From: an uncultured Spirochaetaceae bacterium
GTDB taxonomy: Bacteria > Spirochaetota > Spirochaetia > Sphaerochaetales > Sphaerochaetaceae
Reading direction: 5' to 3'
DNA: 9,939 nt
Assembly: GCA_946414625.1 (NCBI GenBank)
Contig: CAMKPI010000051.1
Span: forward strand, 1-9,939
The notes beneath the pieces are model-generated. The model saw nothing but the letters and a program-made list of their open reading frames with translations. It did no database searches and had not been told where the DNA came from. Made by a program: the position numbers and the translations under genes. Positions 5,302-9,939 of this stretch are shown in pieces; the first letter of the stretch is position 1, and every line of letters starts with the position of its first letter.

Positions 5302-5361
5302 CGCCTGGCGTGCCAGGCACGCGGCGAAAAAACGCTCCGGTGGAGCGTTTTTAGCGAGGCG
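5302..5361. repeat. 60-bp palindromic element, copy 2
   Basis: This is a perfect copy of 5016-5075 in the same orientation, 286 bp downstream. Its inner hairpin (5328-5338 with 5342-5352) has A-runs on one side and T-runs on the other, so it can terminate transcription on both strands. It may therefore stop the minus-strand hydrolase transcript as well as read-through from the tRNA. The copy is bounded on both sides by AGCGAGGCG, which looks like a target duplication. Confidence 0.85.
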
Positions 5362-5490
5362 ATTGATTTTCAGTGCTTTACGATGTGTTTCCGACCGTGG
5401 AATGAAAGCGAGGCGGTGATTTGCGATGTGCTTCTGACCGTGGAATGAAGCGTGCGGCTGAAGAAAGCCAATTAAACGCTGTGGAATGAA
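5353..5490. repeat. Degenerate tandem units ending in GTGGAATGAA
   Basis: Units 5353-5406 and 5407-5449 both start AGCGAGGCG and both end GACCGTGGAATGAA, with a similar GATGTG(T/C)TTC core. A third, more decayed unit ends at 5490 with the same GTGGAATGAA. The intervals between these ends are 43 and 41 bp. The rest of the gap to 5619 is GC-rich with restriction-site-like palindromes and no gene. Confidence 0.65.
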
Positions 5491-5619
5491 GCAGCGTGCA
5501 CCCGGAGAAAGTCGGGGAAACGCCGCGGTCGCGGGAAGAGCAGCATATCGGAGGATCCCCGGAGAATCATCTCAGTTGCGATTCGATTAAAGTCCTCGAG
5601 CCCGGGGGCTTTAGGAGCC

Positions 5620-6672
5620 TTAGAGCGCGTCGTCCGCCGATGGCTCGACCACCGGCTTTACGTGCTTCAGACGCCTTCTCTGACGAGGTGTGAGTAGATT
5701 GACGTTCTGCACCGGTTTTCCGTTCATGAAAACAGAAATTGCGGCCAATTCATCTTTGTAGCGGTCCCACAGAGGATATTGCATGAACCCATGCAGCTTC
5801 CTTTCCACAGGAATCAGATGTACGGGAGTGTCTGCCGAGGCAAGAGCCCGGGCGTAAAGCTCCGCATCGTCCGTGAGCGGGCTGTACTCCGATGAGAAGA
5901 TAAGCGTCGGAGGCATACGTGAGAAATCCAAAGCCAAAAGAGGGGAAAACAGAGGATTCAGGATGTCGCGAGGCTCGCGCGCATAGCATGATATATAGAA
6001 AGAGAGATCCTTTTTGCTTAGAATCGGATTGTCCCGTTCCCGCTCGATGCTCTCGGTGCGCAGCCTGCAGTCGGTGAGGGGATCTTCCAGGATCATCCCC
6101 GAGACGGTCGGACCTTTTTCGTCGCGAGCGCGCTTGGCAACGGAGATTGCGAGGTTCCCTCCGGCGCACGAACCCATCAGGAACATCCTGTTTGGATCGA
6201 TTTTCAGGTATTTTACGCCTTCCCATGCCCATACCAGCGCGTTGTAGCAGTCCGAGAGCGGCACCGGGAACTTGAAAGCCGGGGAGAGCCTGTAGTCCAC
6301 AGCGAGAACCATTGCGCCTGTCTCCATGCAAAGACCGGAGCACACCGCCTTGCAGTTCTCCATGTTCCCCAGGGTAAAGCCACCTGCATGGTAATAGACA
6401 ATCAGCCCCTGGAGCCCCGCCGAATCCTTCTTCTTGAAAAGATAGCCGGTGATGTTCCCCTCTTCCACCGGGATTATGTACGTCTCCATGTACACGTGCC
6501 GGGTGTCAGGCCTGTAGAGCTTCTTGAATGCCCGCTTGTCCTTGTTGCCGGAGCGATTGTACAGATCGATATCTTCCGGCGCCGCCGACGAGACATCCTT
6601 CAGCGCGAGTTTGTCATAGAGATAAAGAATCTTTTCGGTTGCGGAAGACAGCTTGTAGCGGTCCATAAGCAT
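5620..6672 (-). CDS. HSL-family alpha/beta hydrolase (esterase-like) with a Cys nucleophile
   Basis: This 350-aa protein has the order of motifs of the hormone-sensitive-lipase (alpha/beta hydrolase fold-3) family. The oxyanion motif is HAGG (95-98; usually HGGG). VDYRLSP follows at 125-131. The nucleophile elbow is GSCAGG (167-172; usually GDSAGG). The acid is probably Asp268 in SPLTDDAELYA, and the base is His294 in LHGF. Members hydrolyse short-chain esters or amides in the cytoplasm. Here the nucleophile position, residue 169, is Cys (codon TGC), not Ser, and the preceding Asp is Ser. This could mean a thiol hydrolase, altered substrate, or reduced activity. There is no signal peptide. 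The C-terminal tail of about 30 residues (QRRRLKHVKP) is basic and probably disordered. ATG 6672 has no clear Shine-Dalgarno; ATG at 6666 is an alternative. It is transcribed divergently from galE. The family call is firm; the substrate is unknown. Confidence 0.88.
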   Translation of the reverse strand: MLMDRYKLSSATEKILYLYDKLALKDVSSAAPEDIDLYNRSGNKDKRAFKKLYRPDTRHVYMETYIIPVEEGNITGYLFKKKDSAGLQGLIVYYHAGGFTLGNMENCKAVCSGLCMETGAMVLAVDYRLSPAFKFPVPLSDCYNALVWAWEGVKYLKIDPNRMFLMGSCAGGNLAISVAKRARDEKGPTVSGMILEDPLTDCRLRTESIERERDNPILSKKDLSFYISCYAREPRDILNPLFSPLLALDFSRMPPTLIFSSEYSPLTDDAELYARALASADTPVHLIPVERKLHGFMQYPLWDRYKDELAAISVFMNGKPVQNVNLLTPRQRRRLKHVKPVVEPSADDAL

Positions 6673-6691
6673 ATCTTACAATTTTTTTGGT

Positions 6692-6705
6692 AAATTGTAC
6701 AATTT
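6692..6705. promoter_or_regulatory. 14-bp perfect palindrome in the hydrolase-galE divergent region
   Basis: AAATTGTACAATTT is a perfect palindrome 20 bp before the hydrolase start. A related half, TACAATTTTT, lies at 6677-6686. It is a plausible operator or part of a divergent promoter. The galE side has about 190 bp of leader after it, with inverted stretches of GGACGGAAAA and TTTTCCGT near 6811-6867. Confidence 0.4.
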
Positions 6706-6898
6706 TAGTGTAACATTTTTTTACATACCGAGTTTTATATGTTTCTTTCGCCATTCTGGCGGATTGTCAAAGGCGGATTATCGGAGGAAAAGGCTTCTGC
6801 GTGTGGAATCGGACGGAAAAGTCTTTCGACACAAGATCTTTCTCCTGCGGTTTCCGGCTTTTTCCGTTCGTCCGGAGGGCGTCCGTGAGGGAGGAAGT

Positions 6899-7918
6899 AT
6901 GGTTTTTGTGACCGGAGGAGCCGGGTTTATCGGTTCTCACACGTGTTTGGAACTGCTGAAAGCCGGCAGAGAGGTTCTTGTCGCGGATAATCTGTGCAAC
7001 AGCCACGCGTCCTCGCTGGAGCGCGTGGAACGGCTCGCGGGGAAAAGACTGAGTTTTGTGCGTGTGGACGTTTGCGACAGAGAGGCTCTGGAGAAGATTT
7101 TTTCTGAATACGATATAGACAGTGTGATCCATTTTGCCGGTTTGAAGGCGGTGGGTGAGAGCGTCGGAAGTCCTGTTGAGTATTTTTCCAACAACCTGGG
7201 TTCCACTCTTTCTCTTTGCTCCGTCATGCGGGCCCACGGCGTGAACAGAATCGTGTTTTCGTCCAGCGCCACGGTCTATTCCGGCTCTTTTGGGGTTCCT
7301 TCGGGCGGGTTTTCCGAATCATCTCCCACAGGAGAATGCACTAATCCGTACGGTTGGACAAAATTCATGAGCGAAAAGATCCTTTCCTCCGTATGCGTCG
7401 CAAATCCTGATTTTTCAGCCGTGCTTCTGCGGTATTTCAACCCGATCGGGGCAGACCCGAGTGGGGAGATCGGTGAGGATCCGGAGGGTGTGCCGAACAA
7501 TCTCATGCCATACATCACACAGGTGGCTTCCGGCGTGCGGGAGCGCCTTACTATCTTCGGAAACGACTACGACACTCCCGACGGCACGGGCGTGAGGGAT
7601 TATATCCACGTCTCGGATCTTGCCCGAGCGCATATAAAAGCCCTGGAGTTTGTTGAAAAAAACACAGGGTGTGAGGTCTTCAATATCGGCACCGGGCGCG
7701 GTACGAGCGTCCTTGAATTGGTCCGTTCATTTGAGGAGGTCAACGGGGTCGCGGTTCCGTATGTTGTGGGAGCCCGCCGCCCCGGAGATCTGGGCACAGT
7801 GTTCGCCAATGTGAGTAAGGCGGAGCGGCTCCTCGGCTTCCGTGCGGAGTTTGGTATTCGTGATATGTGCCGGGACGCATGGAACTTCCAAAAAAGAAAC
7901 CCGCATGGAATCAAATGA
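6899..7918 (+). CDS. galE: UDP-glucose 4-epimerase
   Basis: This 339-aa short-chain dehydrogenase of the extended type has the normal GalE length. The NAD-binding GxxGxxG is GGAGFIGSH at residues 6-14. Asp30 follows at the second strand. IHFAGLKAVGES lies near 77-88, and SSSATVY at 121-127 carries the catalytic Ser. The Y-x-x-x-K pair is Tyr151 and Lys155 in NPYGWTK. LLRYFNPIGA and GVRDYIHVSDLA downstream are also typical. GalE interconverts UDP-glucose and UDP-galactose in the cytoplasm for the Leloir pathway and for galactose-containing surface glycans. ATG 6899 is chosen because GGGAGGAA lies just upstream and the protein then begins MVFVTGGAGF. An open frame extends upstream to 6695 but has no homology-like content. 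The gene stands alone, with no galK or galT in view. The identification is very secure; GNE-type dual specificity cannot be excluded. Confidence 0.96.
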   Translation: MVFVTGGAGFIGSHTCLELLKAGREVLVADNLCNSHASSLERVERLAGKRLSFVRVDVCDREALEKIFSEYDIDSVIHFAGLKAVGESVGSPVEYFSNNLGSTLSLCSVMRAHGVNRIVFSSSATVYSGSFGVPSGGFSESSPTGECTNPYGWTKFMSEKILSSVCVANPDFSAVLLRYFNPIGADPSGEIGEDPEGVPNNLMPYITQVASGVRERLTIFGNDYDTPDGTGVRDYIHVSDLARAHIKALEFVEKNTGCEVFNIGTGRGTSVLELVRSFEEVNGVAVPYVVGARRPGDLGTVFANVSKAERLLGFRAEFGIRDMCRDAWNFQKRNPHGIK

Positions 7919-7954
7919 CACTTTGGGGGGCGCCGTGCTGGGTTCGGAACTGAA

Positions 7955-8382
7955 TGACATCACGCGCTGACCCTGTTTAAGCCGGACTTGTCGCCGGAAT
8001 CGGCGGGATTACCTATGATGACTTCTCGCACATGACCGCGTTTAAACCGATAAGTGCGCCACCGATTTATTCGGGGCGGTGAAATGACACGTCGCACGCG
8101 TCCTCGGTTAAGCCGGACTTGCCGCCGGAATCGGCGGGAGTCCCTATGACGACACCTCGCGTGCGGTCCGCGCTTTAGCCGAGGCGGGGGAATCACCGCT
8201 GCGCAGGTTGCGATAATACGGACACGTCGCACGCGTCCGCGCTTTAGCCGACGGTGCTCTGTGTGAGCGGGATTCTGTGATGTACGACACGTCGCACGCG
8301 CCCGTGCTTAAGCCGGATGTTTTATCATCCACTAGTGCCGGACGTTTTATGGCGTCTCACGTGTGGTCGTATCCAGAGCGGG
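7955..8382. repeat. Tandem array of seven degenerate units, period 64-70 bp
   Basis: A roughly 31-bp box with a core close to GACACGTCGCACGCGTCC and ending in TTAAGCCGG or TTTAGCCGA starts near 7955, 8019, 8085, 8150, 8220 and 8285. A decayed copy lies near 8352. The spacings are 64, 66, 65, 70, 65 and about 67. The sequence between boxes is also related. Units 1 and 3 agree over about 46 bp with four differences and share the hairpin CCGCCG-GAAT-CGGCGG (8122-8137; a 5-bp version at 7992-8005). Units 2 and 4 have other GC hairpins (CCGA/TCGG at 8062-8074, GCGG/CCGC at 8184-8199). No gene is supported on either strand. From 8383 to 8514 I see only weak, decayed traces. Confidence 0.8.
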
Positions 8383-8514
8383 CATATGGTTCGGGTTGTA
8401 GGGCTTGATAAAATCATGCACACTATATGTGCACGAGACCGGCGTGATTATGCCGCAGAACGACGCTTCAAAGCAGGAAACAGCCCCGTAGCACTAAATA
8501 TGTAACCTATGCTT

Positions 8515-8687
8515 TTTTTAGTTGTTTGCTTGCATGTAGAGACAAAACTTTTTTGTAAACAGGAAAACACAAAAATACAGTTTTTTCGCAAAATGTACAA
8601 AAAGTTGTCGCATAAAATTTGCTTTTAGTGTTAAAATACAACAAAATACCTTTATCATAGGTTTATTGTGCTTTCGGGGGAGAGAGT
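8515..8687 (+). promoter_or_regulatory. AT-rich promoter and leader region of the lipoprotein gene
   Basis: Composition switches sharply to A/T-rich after about 8510. TAAAAT at 8632-8637 is a possible -10 box, and TTGTCG at 8605-8610 a possible -35, but their 21-bp spacing is too long to call with confidence. The Shine-Dalgarno is the purine run GGGGGAGAGAG at 8676-8686, just before ATG 8688. Confidence 0.45.
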
Positions 8688-9939
8688 ATGAATCATATAA
8701 AGAGATATGTAATTTCAGCATTGCTTATATTCTTTTTGCTGTTGTCTGTGGTCTCGTGCGGCAAAAAAAATGATGATGCCAAGCAGATTCCCACGGCGAT
8801 CCACGTTGACAACACGGTGAAAGATCCCGCCTCCGATCCTGTTGTGGTGCCGGATGTTCCCGCGGCTCCTACGGCTGTCGCAGCCGAGAGTGAGCCTGTA
8901 AGCACGCAGTCAGACGCGCAGAGCGCCACCCCTGAGGCGGCTCTTCCGGCTGCCGAGGCTGCCGTGGTTCCGGAAGTCCCTGCACCAGTCGCTCCCGCGC
9001 CGAAGGTTGAAGAGGCTCCGGCGGCGAGTGTGCCTGCCAGCGGGGATCCCGCTGCTACCTCGTCCACGGGCGTCGGCGAAGCGAATCCCGCTCCTGTAAA
9101 GGACGAGGCTCCTTTGGCTCCTGCAAAGGTTGTTACACCCGGCGATGCCGCTGCACCAGCGGCTGTATCCGCCCCGGAGAGTGCCAAGCCCAGCGCGGAG
9201 ATTCCGGCCGTTTCCGCCGGGAGCGTTCCCGCTGTTCAATCCGATGTGACGGTTGTCACTGATGATTATGATTTTCTTGCCGGCGACTCGGTTGTGGTTT
9301 CCACAGTTTCTCGTGAGAAACCGGAAGCCGTGAGCCCCGCTGGTGGAGACAATCTTTCCTCCGAAGCATACGACGAACTTCCGGCCCCAACGAACACGAG
9401 ACAATCCAGCGGCGGCTTCAGCCTGTTCGGTGGTCGGGCGTCTTCTCATGGAAATGAGGCTCCGAGTACCGACTCTCCGGCTTCGCTGACAGAAGCAGAG
9501 ACTCAGCCTGCGGCGACAAATGTGGAAGCTTCAATTCCGGAGCCGGCATACACCGAGTCGGAGACTGCCGAGACTCTCTCTTCAGGGGCGAACGTAGACC
9601 AGACAAAGGTTGACGAGATGCTGGCAAAAGTTCCGGAGGCAACTTTGAAACCCAAGGCTCCGGAGCCTGTGGTCTTGCCGGAGGTGGCCGCTGTTGATGA
9701 ATCGGACACCGCGGCGCGTCTTGCAGCCTTGAAGGCTCAGCTTCAGACTCCGGTCCGCGTGGAGGGAAATGTTGTTGACAAGAGGACTTTTGGAATCCAG
9801 TTCGGATTCGGCCTTCAGTTGGCAAAGCTCGATTATCACGACTTCACAGGCACGGGTTTGAGCTTCTCGGCTCCGATTTCATTTAACGTCCCCATAAAGA
9901 ACGATATGACCATCTCAGCCTATGTGAAGCCTTCCTATC
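8688..9939 (+). CDS. Surface lipoprotein with long Pro/Ala-rich linker and outer-membrane beta-barrel-like domain (3' end missing)
   Basis: The reading frame stays open for 417 codons to the window edge. It starts MNHIKRYVISALLIFFLLLSVVSC: a basic n-region, a hydrophobic core, and a lipobox VVSC that predicts lipidation of Cys24 after signal peptidase II cleavage. From about residue 36 to 350 the protein is dominated by Ala, Pro, Val, Glu, Ser and Thr (for example EVPAPVAPAPKVEEAPAA), so this part is probably disordered. A short helical patch (TAARLAALKAQLQTP) precedes residue 355. After that, segments such as TFGIQFGFGLQLAKLDYHDF and GLSFSAPISFNVPI alternate hydrophobic and polar residues like strands of an outer-membrane barrel. 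The likely role is an envelope or surface protein tethered by lipid and reaching across the periplasm, but the family is not recognised. The start is supported by the GGGGGAG Shine-Dalgarno. The gene is broken only by the window end. Confidence 0.88.
   Translation, partial: MNHIKRYVISALLIFFLLLSVVSCGKKNDDAKQIPTAIHVDNTVKDPASDPVVVPDVPAAPTAVAAESEPVSTQSDAQSATPEAALPAAEAAVVPEVPAPVAPAPKVEEAPAASVPASGDPAATSSTGVGEANPAPVKDEAPLAPAKVVTPGDAAAPAAVSAPESAKPSAEIPAVSAGSVPAVQSDVTVVTDDYDFLAGDSVVVSTVSREKPEAVSPAGGDNLSSEAYDELPAPTNTRQSSGGFSLFGGRASSHGNEAPSTDSPASLTEAETQPAATNVEASIPEPAYTESETAETLSSGANVDQTKVDEMLAKVPEATLKPKAPEPVVLPEVAAVDESDTAARLAALKAQLQTPVRVEGNVVDKRTFGIQFGFGLQLAKLDYHDFTGTGLSFSAPISFNVPIKNDMTISAYVKPSY

Noticed and set aside
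4847..5320. Several overlapping frames on both strands around the tRNA and its repeats
   Set aside because: They translate the tRNA, its terminator and the 60-bp palindromes. The same short peptide pieces recur only because the DNA is repeated.
5750..6343. 197-aa minus-strand frame inside the hydrolase
   Set aside because: It is a shifted reading of the same strand as the hydrolase, which carries all the family motifs in its own frame.
6695..6898. 68-residue N-terminal extension of GalE
   Set aside because: GalE proteins begin almost directly with the NAD-binding motif. The strong Shine-Dalgarno at 6889-6896 fits ATG 6899, and the extension has no recognisable content.
7960..8332. Minus-strand Arg-rich frames in the array
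   Set aside because: Their Arg-rich repeats come from the GC-rich tandem units. No ribosome-binding site or conserved motif is seen.
7955..8382. CRISPR array, suggested by 64-70 bp periodicity
   Set aside because: The repeated boxes differ from each other at many positions, the intervening parts are themselves related, and no cas gene is present in the window.
8693..9449. Long minus-strand Gly/Ala-rich frames opposite the lipoprotein gene
   Set aside because: They mirror the Pro/Ala codons of the plus-strand linker, which has a proper signal peptide, lipobox and Shine-Dalgarno.

Overview
The window looks like a chromosomal segment of a Gram-negative-type (diderm) bacterium with moderate-to-high GC in most genes. 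A spirochaete of the Treponema group is my best guess. The reasons are the lipobox-bearing surface protein with a Pro/Ala/Val/Glu-rich linker, the protein style of the single-stranded DNA-binding protein, and wide repeat-filled intergenic gaps. This placement is inference. No rRNA or taxonomic marker is present to settle it.

Layout. 1-421: a gene-free stretch with a short direct repeat, a probable terminator and a dyad upstream of ybeY. 422-883: ybeY (endoribonuclease for rRNA maturation). 884-1638: a gene-free stretch, first a degenerate 70-bp-period repeat, then an AT-rich promoter and leader region. 1639-2124: ssb with its own terminator. 2125-2652: a gene-free AT-rich stretch with an isolated promoter-terminator pair and two abutting perfect hairpins. 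2653-3206: an AT-rich two-gene cassette (66-aa acidic helical protein plus 112-aa membrane-anchored helical protein) with a very strong terminator. 3466-4734: a condensation-domain/alcohol-acetyltransferase-like acyltransferase of lower GC, probably acquired. 4873-4944: tRNA-Val(GAC) with an excellent promoter and a terminator hairpin starting at its last base. 4945-5619: a gene-free block with a partial tRNA-end/terminator duplication, two identical 60-bp palindromic elements and short tandem units. 5620-6672 (minus): an HSL-family alpha/beta hydrolase with cysteine at the nucleophile position. 6899-7918: galE. 7919-8687: a tandem array of about 65-70 bp units, then an AT-rich leader. 8688-end: a lipoprotein with a very long disordered linker and the beginning of an outer-membrane beta-barrel-like domain, cut by the window edge.

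How the genes relate. Most genes here look like single transcription units, each with its own ribosome-binding site and separated by gaps of 200-800 bp. Only the two small genes at 2653-3206 are clearly an operon. ybeY, ssb, tRNA-Val and galE are housekeeping functions (rRNA maturation, DNA replication and repair, translation, nucleotide-sugar supply). The hydrolase, the acyltransferase and the small cassette look like accessory functions set among them.

The most unusual items are the two-gene cassette with tandem perfect hairpins in its leader, the Ser-to-Cys change in the hydrolase, the lipid anchor-linker-barrel architecture, and the intergenic repeats. One 60-bp element has a nearby sequence that looks like its empty site. 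No CRISPR array, recognisable transposase or integrase, or full biosynthetic cluster is visible.
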